A stretch of DNA of 64,000 bases from positions 688,617 through 752,616 of the forward strand of contig NZ_LMOD01000001.1 of assembly GCF_001423485.1 (NCBI RefSeq), in the 5' to 3' direction. Origin of the DNA: Microbacterium sp. Leaf320 (GTDB lineage Bacteria > Actinomycetota > Actinomycetes > Actinomycetales > Microbacteriaceae). Positions 1-8,973 of the stretch are shown one piece after another. Position 1 is the first letter of the stretch, and every line of letters begins with the position of its first letter. The notes beneath the pieces were generated by a model. The model was given only the letters and a program-made list of their open reading frames with translations, searched no databases and was not told the origin of the DNA. The translations under genes and the position numbers were made by a program.

Positions 1-1466
1 TCGACGACATCGTCGGCGTCGTGCTCACGCACGGTCACGAAGACCACATCGGCGCGGTTCCGTACCTGCTTCGTCTGAAGAGCGACATTCCCGTGATCGG
101 GTCGGGGCTCACGCTCGCACTCGTCGAGGCGAAGCTCAAGGAGCACCGCATCAAGGCCTTCACCCTCACCGTGAAGGAAGGACAGCGCGAGCAGGTGGGC
201 CCCTTCGATCTCGAGTTCGTGGCGGTCAACCACTCGATCCCGGATGCCCTGGCCGTCGCGATCCGCACGCCCGCCGGGCTCGTTCTCGCGACCGGCGACT
301 TCAAGATGGACCAGCTGCCGCTCGACGGTCGTATCACCGACCTCCGAGCCTTCGCGCGCCTCGGCGAGGAGGGAGTCGATCTGTTCCTCGTCGACTCCAC
401 GAACGCGGACGTACCGGGCTTCACGCCGACCGAGCGCTCGATCGGGCCGGTGCTCGACCAGGTGATCGGCAAGGCTCCACGCCGTGTCATCGTCGCGAGC
501 TTCTCCAGCCACGTCCATCGCGTTCAGCAGGTCCTCGACGCGGCGCACGCGCACGGACGCCGCGTCGCGCTGCTCGGGCGGAGCATGCTGCGCAACATGA
601 CGATCGCCGAGGACCTCGGCTACCTCAAGGTGCCGAGCGGACTGCTGATCGACTATAAGAAGGCGCGGGATCTTCCCGACGACAAGATCGTCTACATGTC
701 CACGGGCTCGCAGGGCGAGCCGATGGCCGTGCTCAGCCGCATGGCGAATCTCGATCACGCGATCGAACCGGGCCCGGGCGACACCGTCATCCTGGCGTCG
801 AGCCTGATCCCCGGAAACGAGAACGCCGTGTACCGCGTGATCGACGGTCTGACCAAGCTCGGCGCGAACGTCGTGCACAAGGCGAACGCCAAGGTCCATG
901 TGTCGGGCCACGCCGCCGCCGGTGAGCTGATCTACTGCTACAACATCCTCAAGCCGAAGAACGTCCTCCCCGTCCACGGCGAGTACCGCCACCTGATCGC
1001 CAACGCGAAGCTGGCCCAGGACACGGGCGTGGAGGCAGAGCGCACGATCATCGCATCGAACGGCACGGTGATCGACCTGAAGGACGGCGACGCCCGGGTG
1101 GTCGGCCAGCTCGATCTCGGCTTCGTCTACGTCGACGGCTCCACCGTCGGTGCCATCACCGACGCCGATCTCAAGGACCGCCGCATCCTCGCCGAAGAAG
1201 GGTTCGTCTCGGTCATCGTCGTCGTGGATGCCCAGACCGGGCGGATCATCTCCGGCCCGGAGATCCACGCACGTGGCATCGCGGAGGACGACTCGGTGTT
1301 CGACGACGTGACTCCGAAGATCATCGCGGCGCTCAAGGAGGCCTCCGGCAATGGAGTCCGCGATACCCATGCGCTGTCGCAGGTCATCCGCCGGACGATC
1401 GGACGCTGGGTCAACCAGAAGCTCCGCCGTCGCCCGATGATCGTCCCTCTCGTCATCGAGGCCTGA
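1..1466 (+). CDS. rnj: Ribonuclease J (5' end cut off by window)
   Basis: Metallo-beta-lactamase/beta-CASP ribonuclease with 5'-3' exo- and endonuclease activity in RNA maturation and decay in the cytoplasm. The reading frame is open from base 3, so the start lies outside the window. About 487 residues are present against roughly 555-560 for the family, so about 70 N-terminal residues are missing. The zinc-binding HGHEDH motif is at the very beginning. The beta-CASP signature (STGSQGEP), a C-terminal metal-site region (KVHVSGHA, LPVHGEYRH) and the C-terminal domain follow. In actinobacteria it commonly sits beside dapA and upstream of ftsK, as here. Identification is firm and only the N-terminus is unseen. 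Confidence 0.95.
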   Translation, partial: DDIVGVVLTHGHEDHIGAVPYLLRLKSDIPVIGSGLTLALVEAKLKEHRIKAFTLTVKEGQREQVGPFDLEFVAVNHSIPDALAVAIRTPAGLVLATGDFKMDQLPLDGRITDLRAFARLGEEGVDLFLVDSTNADVPGFTPTERSIGPVLDQVIGKAPRRVIVASFSSHVHRVQQVLDAAHAHGRRVALLGRSMLRNMTIAEDLGYLKVPSGLLIDYKKARDLPDDKIVYMSTGSQGEPMAVLSRMANLDHAIEPGPGDTVILASSLIPGNENAVYRVIDGLTKLGANVVHKANAKVHVSGHAAAGELIYCYNILKPKNVLPVHGEYRHLIANAKLAQDTGVEAERTIIASNGTVIDLKDGDARVVGQLDLGFVYVDGSTVGAITDADLKDRRILAEEGFVSVIVVVDAQTGRIISGPEIHARGIAEDDSVFDDVTPKIIAALKEASGNGVRDTHALSQVIRRTIGRWVNQKLRRRPMIVPLVIEA

Positions 1467-1533
1467 GCACGGCGGTCGCGCGTTCACAGTCGGACGACAC
1501 CCGGCTGTAACGCGCGCACCGTAGGCTCTGGAC

Positions 1534-2028
1534 ATGTCCGACGCCTTCTCGATCAGGCCCGCCGCCCAGGCTGACGGGAGCTTCCTCGGCGACATGGTCG
1601 TGGAAGCCGCGAACTGGCGTTCGGGCGGAGCGCGGGCTCGTCACGAGATCCTCACCGCGACCGAGCATCGCCGATACGTCGCCGGGTGGATGCGCCCCGC
1701 GGATGCGGGCTTCGTCGCGGTCGACTCGGATGACAGGCCGATCGGGGCCGCCTGGTATCGGGTGCTGTCGCAGGACGACCCGGGGTTCGGATTCGTCGGA
1801 ACGGCGGTGCCGGAGCTCATCATCGGCGTGCAGCCCATCTGGCGCGCCCACGGTGTCGGGCGTCTGCTGCTCCGCCGGCTCGTGACGCACGCACGAGAGC
1901 AGGGGCATCAGCGCCTCAGCCTGAGCGTCGAACGCGACAACTTCGCGCGGACGCTGTATCGGTCGGAGGGGTTCGTGGTCACGGACATCGGAGAGGTCCG
2001 CGACACGATGGTTCATCGGATGTCCTGA
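1534..2028 (+). CDS. GNAT family N-acetyltransferase
   Basis: A 164-residue acetyl-CoA-dependent acyltransferase of unknown substrate. The GNAT core is visible: an acetyl-CoA loop near residues 107-115 (PIWRAHGVGRLLL) and the motif B region SLSVERDNFARTLYRSEGF near the C-terminus. It lies between rnj and ftsK as a separate unit. A -10 hexamer TAGGCT at 1522-1527 ends 6 bases before the ATG, so its mRNA is probably leaderless. The family assignment is solid; the substrate cannot be inferred from the neighbours. Confidence 0.85.
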   Translation: MSDAFSIRPAAQADGSFLGDMVVEAANWRSGGARARHEILTATEHRRYVAGWMRPADAGFVAVDSDDRPIGAAWYRVLSQDDPGFGFVGTAVPELIIGVQPIWRAHGVGRLLLRRLVTHAREQGHQRLSLSVERDNFARTLYRSEGFVVTDIGEVRDTMVHRMS

Positions 2029-2109
2029 GCCCCGCCCTCGGCCCGGGCGAAGACTCCGGAATGCCGCGTCATTACGGGGAATGTCGGCCTCTGGTCGTAA
2101 CGTGAGAGC

Positions 2110-4851
2110 ATGGCCAGGAGTACCACGAAGTCAGCGCGCGCGTCCGAGAGCGCCACGCCTCGCCCCAAGAGGCAGGCCGCTCCGAAGGCTCAGGCTGCGC
2201 CGAAGAAATACATCGACGAACTCGACAAGCCTCCCGTCGCCGTGCGCGCGTGGGGCGGTCTCGCCCACGGCGTCGGCGGACTCTTCCGCGCATTCGGTCC
2301 CGAGACCCTCGAGAAGGACGATCGGCGCGACGGCTTCCCGTTCCTGCTCGTGCTGCTCGCGATCGCCGGTGCGGTCAACGAATGGTTCTTCATCGGCAAC
2401 GAGGTCGCCTCGAACATCAGTGCCTACTCGGTCGGTCTGCTGGTCGGTCGGGTCGCGTTCGTGATGCCCGTGCTGCTTCTGCTGCTCGCGGGGTGGCTGT
2501 TCCGGCATCCGTCGTCGGTGCACGACAACGGCCGCATCGGAATCGGGTTCGGCCTCTTCGTGCTCACGCTCGCGGGCTTCTGCCACATCGCCGCCGGCCG
2601 TGCCGATTCGGCAGGACTGCTCGTGCGCGCCCAGCCGAAGGACGGCATGCCCGCTCTGAGCGAGGCCGGCGGCCTGTTCGGGTGGATGGTCGGCGAGCCC
2701 CTCTCGTACCTCACCCCCGTGGGCGCCTACATCGTGCTCGCCCTCCTCGCAGGGCTCAGCGTGCTGATTCTCACCAAGACGCCGCCGAATCGGATCGGCC
2801 AGCGGCTGGGTGACCTGTACGCGTGGATGTTCGACGCCGAGCGCACCGAGAAGCCTGTGAAGGATGCTGCGGCGATCGACGAGGCCGACAAGGTCGATGA
2901 TCCGGATGTCCTGCCCTGGTGGCGTCGTAACAAGACGGGCCGTGAAGAGGACCCCGACGAGGGGACTCTCGGCTCCGACGACATCACCGCTCTGCTCACG
3001 ACGTCCGAGCCGACGCCCGCCTACGACCAGGCCGTCGTGGTCGAAGACCCGTACGACGCCGCGACCGAGGTGCTCTCCGACGTCCGTTCGGTGACGGAAT
3101 CGCTGGCCGGACAGCAGACCACCGCGCTCCTCGACGACGAGTCGGACACCGGCGAGGTTCCCGAGCTGCCTGGACTCGACGGCTTCGGAACCGCCGGACC
3201 GGGGGAGCGGGGGCCTCAGGCGCCGGTGGCTCCATACATCCTGCCGTCGCCCGGGCTGCTGGTCGAAGGACCGCCTCCGGTCGCCCGGTCCGAGGCCACG
3301 GACAAGGTGATCGAGCAGATCACGAGCGTGCTGACGCAGTTCAAGGTCGACGCGAAGGTGACCGGCTTCTCGCGGGGGCCGACGGTCACGCAGTACGAGG
3401 TCGAGGTCGGACACGGCGTCAAGGTCGAGAAGATCCTCCAGCTGAGCAACAACTTCGCCTATGCCGTCGCGTCCAACGACGTGCGCATCCTCTCGCCGAT
3501 CCCCGGCAAGAGCGCCATCGGCATCGAGATCCCCAACGCCGACAAAGAGATGGTCGCGCTCGGTGACGTGCTGCGGTCTCCGGCTGCCCACAAGAGCACC
3601 CATCCGATGACGATCGGCGTAGGCAAGGACGTCGGCGGCAACATCGTCATCGCGAACCTCGCGAAGATGCCCCACCTGCTCGTCGCCGGTTCCACCGGCT
3701 CCGGCAAGTCGAGCTTCGTGAACTCGATGATCACGAGCCTGCTCATGCGGGCACGCCCGACCGACGTCCGGATGGTCCTCATCGACCCGAAGCGCGTCGA
3801 GCTCACGAGCTACGCCGGCGTCCCGCACCTGATCACGCCCATCATCACGAACCCGAAGAAGGCGGCCGAGGCGCTGCAATGGGTCGTGAAGGAGATGGAC
3901 ATGCGGTACGACGACCTCGCGTCGTTCGGATTCCGTCACATCGACGACTTCAACCGCGCAGTGCGCGCCGGCGAGGTCGAGCTGCCGGTCGGGAGCGAGC
4001 GCGTGCTCAAGCCCTACCCGTACCTCCTCGTGGTCGTCGACGAGCTCGCCGACCTGATGATGGTCGCCCCGCGCGACGTCGAGGACTCGATCGTGCGCAT
4101 CACGCAGCTGGCTCGTGCGTCCGGCATCCATCTGGTGCTCGCCACTCAACGACCGAGCGTCGACGTCGTCACCGGTCTCATCAAGGCCAACGTGCCTTCG
4201 CGTCTCGCCTTCGCGGTGACCAGCGTCACCGACAGCCGCGTGATCCTCGACAGCCCCGGCGCCGACAAGCTGATCGGTCAGGGTGACGCTCTGTTCTCGC
4301 CGATGGGCTCATCGAAGCCGTTCCGTCTGCAGGGGGCCTGGGTCGACGAGAAGGAGATCGACGCGGTCGTCAAGCATGTGACCCGTCAGGCGCGCCCCGA
4401 CTACCGTGCGGACGTCCAGGAGGCGATGGAACCGGCCAAGAAGAAGGAGGTCGACGAGGACATCGGAGACGACCTCGAGCTCCTTCTCGCGGCCGCCGAG
4501 CTGATCGTCTCGTCGCAGTTCGGCTCGACGTCGATGCTGCAGCGCAAGCTGCGTGTCGGCTTCGCGAAGGCCGGTCGACTGATGGATCTGCTGGAGTCGC
4601 GCGAGATCGTCGGACCCTCCGAGGGATCGAAGGCACGCGATGTGCTGGCCACGGCCGAGCAGCTTCCTCAGGTCATGGCGAAGCTGCGAGGCGATGACGT
4701 CCCGGCGAAGCCGGCGGCGGCGGCCACTCAGTCGGCCACTGCCGCGGGAACGCCGCACGATCCGGTCGAAGCCCAGTTCCAGGGGCTGCCGGTCGTAGAG
4801 GCCGACGGAGACGGCGACGAAGACGCCTGGGGATTGACGGGGCGCGACTGA
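2110..4851 (+). CDS. ftsK: DNA translocase FtsK/SpoIIIE
   Basis: Septum-anchored double-stranded DNA pump that clears chromosomes from the closing division site and activates XerCD at dif. The 913 residues show a basic N-terminus, about four membrane segments within residues 80-225, an acidic linker, and the RecA-like motor with Walker A GSTGSGKS at 527-534 and Walker B VVVDE around 642-645. A C-terminal winged-helix gamma domain ([16 protein letters not shown] onward) reads KOPS sequences. A possible -10 TAACGT at 2098-2103 ends 6 bases before the ATG, suggesting a leaderless transcript. The stop codon overlaps the pgsA start (TGATG), so the two are translationally coupled. Confidence 0.96.
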   Translation: MARSTTKSARASESATPRPKRQAAPKAQAAPKKYIDELDKPPVAVRAWGGLAHGVGGLFRAFGPETLEKDDRRDGFPFLLVLLAIAGAVNEWFFIGNEVASNISAYSVGLLVGRVAFVMPVLLLLLAGWLFRHPSSVHDNGRIGIGFGLFVLTLAGFCHIAAGRADSAGLLVRAQPKDGMPALSEAGGLFGWMVGEPLSYLTPVGAYIVLALLAGLSVLILTKTPPNRIGQRLGDLYAWMFDAERTEKPVKDAAAIDEADKVDDPDVLPWWRRNKTGREEDPDEGTLGSDDITALLTTSEPTPAYDQAVVVEDPYDAATEVLSDVRSVTESLAGQQTTALLDDESDTGEVPELPGLDGFGTAGPGERGPQAPVAPYILPSPGLLVEGPPPVARSEATDKVIEQITSVLTQFKVDAKVTGFSRGPTVTQYEVEVGHGVKVEKILQLSNNFAYAVASNDVRILSPIPGKSAIGIEIPNADKEMVALGDVLRSPAAHKSTHPMTIGVGKDVGGNIVIANLAKMPHLLVAGSTGSGKSSFVNSMITSLLMRARPTDVRMVLIDPKRVELTSYAGVPHLITPIITNPKKAAEALQWVVKEMDMRYDDLASFGFRHIDDFNRAVRAGEVELPVGSERVLKPYPYLLVVVDELADLMMVAPRDVEDSIVRITQLARASGIHLVLATQRPSVDVVTGLIKANVPSRLAFAVTSVTDSRVILDSPGADKLIGQGDALFSPMGSSKPFRLQGAWVDEKEIDAVVKHVTRQARPDYRADVQEAMEPAKKKEVDEDIGDDLELLLAAAELIVSSQFGSTSMLQRKLRVGFAKAGRLMDLLESREIVGPSEGSKARDVLATAEQLPQVMAKLRGDDVPAKPAAAATQSATAAGTPHDPVEAQFQGLPVVEADGDGDEDAWGLTGRD

Positions 4852-5426
4852 TGGCGATTCCCCGGCAGCTTCCCAATGCGATCACCGTCGCGCGCATCCC
4901 GCTCGCGGTCATCTTCTTCGTCCTGCTCCTCCTCGGCGGAACGTACGGTGTCGACGACCTGGTGATGAGATGGATCGCGGCGGTGCTCTTCATCGTCGCG
5001 ATCTCGACCGATTGGGTCGACGGCTACCTCGCTCGCAGGCACGACATCGTCAGCGACTTCGGCAAACTCTGGGATCCGATCGCCGACAAGCTGCTCACCG
5101 GCGCGGGCTTCGTCGGTCTTGCGGTGCTGGGCGAACTCAATTGGTGGCTGGTCATCGTGATCCTGATCCGTGAGGTCGGCATCACCGTCCATCGGCTCAT
5201 CGTCGCGAAGGAGCATGTGGTCGCGGCGGCCTGGATGGGCAAGGTGAAGACCGCGGTGCAGGCAGTCGCGCTCTCCTGGGCACTTCTCCCGTTGCACGTG
5301 CTCATCGGACTCGGCCCTTGGATCATCGTGACGGCGTTCCTGATGATCGTCGTGCTGATCCTCACGGTGGCGAGCGGGATCGATTACATCGTGGCGCAGG
5401 TGCGAGGCTCTCGGCAGCAGTCGTGA
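4851..5426 (+). CDS. pgsA: CDP-diacylglycerol--glycerol-3-phosphate 3-phosphatidyltransferase
   Basis: Integral membrane enzyme that makes phosphatidylglycerophosphate, the precursor of phosphatidylglycerol and cardiolipin. The 191-residue protein has several hydrophobic helices and the CDP-alcohol phosphotransferase signature DG..AR........G...D...D (DGYLAR ... FGKLWDPIAD), which binds metal and the CDP moiety. It starts on the ftsK stop codon and overlaps the next gene by 4 bases, so it is the middle gene of an operon. Another CDP-alcohol phosphotransferase cannot be excluded, but position between ftsK and cinA is typical of pgsA. Confidence 0.92.
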   Translation: MAIPRQLPNAITVARIPLAVIFFVLLLLGGTYGVDDLVMRWIAAVLFIVAISTDWVDGYLARRHDIVSDFGKLWDPIADKLLTGAGFVGLAVLGELNWWLVIVILIREVGITVHRLIVAKEHVVAAAWMGKVKTAVQAVALSWALLPLHVLIGLGPWIIVTAFLMIVVLILTVASGIDYIVAQVRGSRQQS

Positions 5427-5905
5427 CCGCTGCATCAGACGCTCTCGACGGCCTGGTCGCCCGCGGCTGGACCCTCGGGGTGGCGGAGTCCCTGACCGGC
5501 GGCGCGGTCGCTGCCGAAATCGTCTCCGTCGCCGGGGCATCCGCGTCGTTCGTCGGTGCGGTGGTCGCGTACGCGACGCCGGTGAAGCACAGTCTGCTCG
5601 GAGTCGATGCTGACCTTCTCGCAGCGCACGGTCCCGTGCACCCCGAGGTCGCTCGGCAGATGGCCGACGGGGTTCGCAGTGCGGTGAGCGTCGACGGGCG
5701 TCGTGCCGACGTCGGCGTCGCGACCACGGGGATCGCCGGACCGGAGTCGCCCGACGGTCAACCGGTCGGCACCGTGCACATCGCCGTCGTGACGCCGACC
5801 GCATCAGTCACCGAGCCTCACGTGTTCCCCGGCGATCGCGCAGAGATCCGTGCGCAGGCCGTCGACGCCGCGCTCGCCCTGCTTGTTCGTCTCGTGCGGG
5901 AATAG
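5423..5905 (+). CDS. cinA: CinA-family nicotinamide-nucleotide amidohydrolase (C-terminal domain only)
   Basis: A 160-residue stand-alone CinA/PncC domain. The family deamidates nicotinamide mononucleotide to nicotinate mononucleotide in pyridine nucleotide salvage. AESLTGG near the N-terminus and TTGIAGP in the second half are the family motifs. The frame is open 35 codons further upstream, but the GTG at 5423 overlaps the pgsA stop by 4 bases (GTGA) and gives the normal domain length, so I chose it. The N-terminal MoCF-like domain of longer CinA proteins is absent, as in E. coli PncC. The role in competence suggested by the gene name should not be assumed. Confidence 0.88.
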   Translation: MTAASDALDGLVARGWTLGVAESLTGGAVAAEIVSVAGASASFVGAVVAYATPVKHSLLGVDADLLAAHGPVHPEVARQMADGVRSAVSVDGRRADVGVATTGIAGPESPDGQPVGTVHIAVVTPTASVTEPHVFPGDRAEIRAQAVDAALALLVRLVRE

Positions 5906-6046
5906 GTGGGCGATGAGTTCCGTTGTCATCCATGTGCTCACACCGAAAGCACAGCGTGCGAAGGTAGATTTTGTGAAGGTCGGTAGGACTAGACTGGCGA
6001 TCTCCTCGAGGGAGACCTCGGGAAGACGATCTGGGAGGAGGTTCCG

Positions 6047-6355
6047 ATGATTCTTGTACGACAGGAAATCGGCGATGTGCTGAGGGACTTCCGCCTGCAG
6101 AAGGGGCGTACGCTCCGGCAGGTTGCAAGCAAGGCCTCTGTGGCGCTCGGCTACCTCAGTGAGGTGGAGCGGGGTCAGAAAGAGGCATCGAGTGAGATTC
6201 TCGCCTCCGTGGCCGATGCGCTCGATGTTCCCATCTCGATCATCATGCGAGAGGTCGGAGACCGCATCTCCGTTCTCGAGGGCATCCAGGTTTTCCCTGA
6301 CGTCGTTCCCGACGACCTGGTCGCCTCGATCGAGCCCGAGCTCTCGCTCCACTGA
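6047..6355 (+). CDS. clgR: Helix-turn-helix regulator, ClgR type
   Basis: A 102-residue Xre/Cro-type DNA-binding protein. The helix-turn-helix spans roughly residues 20-60 (RQVASKASVALGYLSEVERG). Length, sequence and position after cinA and before recA match ClgR, which in Streptomyces, Corynebacterium and Mycobacterium activates clpP/clpC protease genes and stress genes and is itself a Clp substrate. An ideal Shine-Dalgarno GGGAGGAGG lies 6 bases before the ATG, and a possible -10 TAGACT occurs near 5990. I do not see a clear ClgR box upstream, so autoregulation is not shown. Confidence 0.85.
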   Translation: MILVRQEIGDVLRDFRLQKGRTLRQVASKASVALGYLSEVERGQKEASSEILASVADALDVPISIIMREVGDRISVLEGIQVFPDVVPDDLVASIEPELSLH

Positions 6356-6377
6356 ACGTCGAGGGTTCTCGCTCTTC

Positions 6378-6602
6378 ATGCGACGCAGTGAATTCCTCCG
6401 CGCCGTCGACGCGGAATTCGGAGGACGCGGGTCCTCTCTCGTCAGCGATCTCGTCCTGACGCAGCTCTCCGGCCGCACGGCGGACGAGGCTCTGGATGCC
6501 GGTGTGCCGCCGCGTGACATCTGGCTCGCGCTGTGCGCCGAGACGGATGTGCCACTCGAGCGCCGTCATGGCGCCGGGCGACTCGAGCCCCGCAAGAAGT
6601 GA
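6378..6602 (+). CDS. DUF3046 family protein
   Basis: A 74-residue basic/acidic small protein of the actinobacterial DUF3046 family. It begins MRRSEFLRAVDAEFG and carries an ALDAGVPPRDIW.ALC segment that is characteristic of the family. It is habitually encoded directly upstream of recA, as here, and its function is not known to me. The ATG at 6378 lies 22 bases after clgR, so co-transcription with clgR is likely. The association with recA suggests, but does not prove, a link to DNA repair. Confidence 0.8.
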   Translation: MRRSEFLRAVDAEFGGRGSSLVSDLVLTQLSGRTADEALDAGVPPRDIWLALCAETDVPLERRHGAGRLEPRKK

Positions 6603-6658
6603 CGGTCTGACGCGTTCGACGCGCGTTCGGACTCCCGACACGCCGAACCGGCGTGTTG

Positions 6659-6674
6659 TCGAAGATGTGTTCGA
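6659..6674 (+). promoter_or_regulatory. SOS box (LexA operator) upstream of recA
   Basis: The 16-mer TCGAAGATGTGTTCGA matches the actinobacterial/Bacillus LexA operator TCGAAC-N4-GTTCGA with one mismatch (G for C in the left arm). It lies about 195 bases before the recA ATG. The box would sit between a possible -35 (TTGTCG at 6656) and a -10 a few bases downstream, so LexA binding would block RNA polymerase. Confidence 0.75.
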
Positions 6675-6869
6675 AACCGGCGTAGTCTTCTGCACAAGTG
6701 GTTCAGAGATCTTGTTCTCCCTGTTTCCTGGTGCTGACGACTCAATGTCCGAGGTGCCTCGTACGGTGAAGACAAGCCGAAGAGCCATACGCCTTGTCGG
6801 AGAGTTCCGCCCAGCCGGGAGGACCGCGACAGCCTACAGGCGGCACCACGCGAGCATAAGGAGCCCGTC

Positions 6870-7913
6870 ATGCCATCACCCGCTGACCGCGAGAAGTCCC
6901 TCGAGACCGCACTCGCCCAGATCGATCGCCAGTTCGGAAAGGGTTCCGTCATGCGACTGGGCAGCGATGAGCGCGCCCCTGTCGCGGTCATCCCGACCGG
7001 CTCCATCGCCCTCGACGTCGCTCTCGGCGTCGGTGGCCTCCCGCGTGGCCGCATCGTCGAGATCTACGGGCCTGAATCCTCGGGTAAGACGACTCTCACG
7101 CTGCACGCGATCGCCAATGCCCAGCGCGCCGGTGGCATCGCCGCCTTCATCGATGCCGAGCACGCGCTCGACCCCGACTACGCTGCCAAGCTCGGTGTCG
7201 ACATCGATGCTCTCCTCGTCTCGCAGCCCGACACGGGTGAGCAGGCCCTCGAGATCGCCGACATGCTCGTGCGCTCCGGTGCCATCGACCTGATCGTGAT
7301 CGACTCCGTAGCGGCTCTCGTGCCTCGCGCAGAGATCGAGGGCGAGATGGGTGACTCGCACGTGGGTCTGCAGGCTCGACTCATGTCGCAGGCTCTGCGA
7401 AAGCTGACGGGTGGACTCAACCAGACGAACACCACGATGATCTTCATCAACCAGCTGCGCGAGAAGATCGGCGTCTTCTTCGGATCTCCGGAGACCACGG
7501 CCGGCGGAAAGGCGCTGAAGTTCTACGCCTCGGTCCGCATGGACATCCGTCGCATCGAGACGCTGAAGGACGGCACCGATGCAGTCGGAAACCGCACCAG
7601 GGTCAAGGTCGTCAAGAACAAGATGGCTCCGCCGTTCAAGCAGGCGGAGTTCGACATTCTGTACGGCGTGGGTATCTCGCGCGAGGGCAGCCTGATCGAC
7701 TTCGGCGTCGAGCACGGCATCGTGAAGAAGTCCGGCTCCTGGTACACCTACGACGGCGATCAGCTCGGTCAGGGCAAGGAGAACGCGCGAACGTTCCTGC
7801 TCAAGAACCCCGACATCGCACTGGCGATCGAGACTCAGATCAAGCAGAAGCTCGGAATCGGCGGCGCCGTCGAGGCTCCCGCTGATGAGCTCGCCGAGCG
7901 TCGCCCGGCGTGA
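6870..7913 (+). CDS. recA: Recombinase RecA
   Basis: Homologous recombination and SOS coprotease protein; it forms ATP-dependent filaments on single-stranded DNA. The 347 residues are full length with no intein. Walker A GPESSGKT is at residues 67-74, Walker [11 protein letters not shown] is near 140, and the DNA-binding loop L2 [20 protein letters not shown] is near 193-212. AAGGAG precedes the ATG by 7 bases. A LexA box sits about 195 bases upstream, and recX follows after 39 bases, the usual regulatory partner. Confidence 0.98.
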   Translation: MPSPADREKSLETALAQIDRQFGKGSVMRLGSDERAPVAVIPTGSIALDVALGVGGLPRGRIVEIYGPESSGKTTLTLHAIANAQRAGGIAAFIDAEHALDPDYAAKLGVDIDALLVSQPDTGEQALEIADMLVRSGAIDLIVIDSVAALVPRAEIEGEMGDSHVGLQARLMSQALRKLTGGLNQTNTTMIFINQLREKIGVFFGSPETTAGGKALKFYASVRMDIRRIETLKDGTDAVGNRTRVKVVKNKMAPPFKQAEFDILYGVGISREGSLIDFGVEHGIVKKSGSWYTYDGDQLGQGKENARTFLLKNPDIALAIETQIKQKLGIGGAVEAPADELAERRPA

Positions 7914-7952
7914 TCATGACGGTTCGAGGTCGTTCCGCGATCGGAGTGGGCC

Positions 7953-8888
7953 ATGAGTGACGACGGGGGCGAGCAGGATCAGCTCGCCCCCGTCATTCCG
8001 TTGTTCGGTCGGAACGCCTCCCGCGAAGCGCCGACGGTCAGCGGTTCGTCGGAGATGAGTGAGCGCACGGCTCCCGGATCGCCGGACGGCGATCCGTCGG
8101 AGCGGCATCGCTTCAGTGGGGACGAGGTCATGAGCTCTGCGCGACCGGGTGAGGACGGACCTGATCGAGCAGACGGTGTCCCTGCATGGAACTCGACGTG
8201 GGGTCAGGCCGATCCGAAGGCGACTGTGACGCCAGTCGCAGCGATCGATTCTCGCGATCCGAGCGAACGGCATCCGGCGCGCGGAGCGGCGACGCGATCT
8301 GCGCCGCGCTTGCGGGCATTGCAGCCGCAGAGCGACCCCGACGGCGACGTCGGGGGAGCAGATCCGATACGCGTGCGAGAAGCCGCAGAGGAGCTTCTGG
8401 TGCGAAAGCTGCGCTCTCGGTCACTCTCGATCTCGGAGGCGCGGATGGTCCTCAAGGGTTACGAGCAAGACGGCGCCCGGCTCGATTCCGGCGCTGTAGA
8501 TGACGTTCTCGACGATTTCTGTCGAAGAGGGTATCTCGACGATGCTCTGCTCGCCGGGCAGCTCGTCACGTCGGGCGTCGAACGAAAGGGCCAGGGCCGG
8601 GTTGCGCTGTCGAGGGCTCTGGCTCAGCGCGGGATCCCTCGTGACGTGGTCGACGCGGCGCTCGATGAACTCCCCGACGATGACGCGGAGCGTGCGCTCG
8701 AGTACGCACGCACCAAGGCGCGGGGGTTGTCCCGTCTCGACGGTGACACAGCGCTGCGTCGTCTCGTCGGTCAGCTCTCCCGCCGTGGTTACAACGGCTC
8801 GGTCGCGATGACCGCGGCGAAGACCGCTCTCGCGGAGGCATCATTCGGACGATCGACGTCCGGTGTGCGTTTCGTGGACTCCGACTGA
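7953..8888 (+). CDS. recX: Regulatory protein RecX with long N-terminal extension
   Basis: Modulator that binds RecA filaments and limits their activity. The RecX domain occupies about residues 130-300 and has the three-helix repeats typical of the family (LVRKLRSRSLSISEA ... LDDFCRRGYLDDALLAGQLV ... QRGIPRDVVDAAL). The 311-residue length is nearly twice that of ordinary RecX. The first ~125 residues are polar, low in hydrophobics and probably disordered. The ATG at 7953 is supported by an unbroken frame and spacing after recA, but a later internal start would give a normal-sized RecX. Confidence 0.88.
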   Translation: MSDDGGEQDQLAPVIPLFGRNASREAPTVSGSSEMSERTAPGSPDGDPSERHRFSGDEVMSSARPGEDGPDRADGVPAWNSTWGQADPKATVTPVAAIDSRDPSERHPARGAATRSAPRLRALQPQSDPDGDVGGADPIRVREAAEELLVRKLRSRSLSISEARMVLKGYEQDGARLDSGAVDDVLDDFCRRGYLDDALLAGQLVTSGVERKGQGRVALSRALAQRGIPRDVVDAALDELPDDDAERALEYARTKARGLSRLDGDTALRRLVGQLSRRGYNGSVAMTAAKTALAEASFGRSTSGVRFVDSD

Positions 8889-8973
8889 GGGCCGATCCGC
8901 CTGACCATCGATCTCTGCGACACATCGGCCACCCGCGGACGGTGTTCGGATGCGCTCGTAGAATGGTGGCATC

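Noticed and set aside
6614..6629. A second SOS-like sequence TTCGACGCGCGTTCGG upstream of recA
   Set aside because: Several mismatches to the LexA operator. The box at 6659 is much better.
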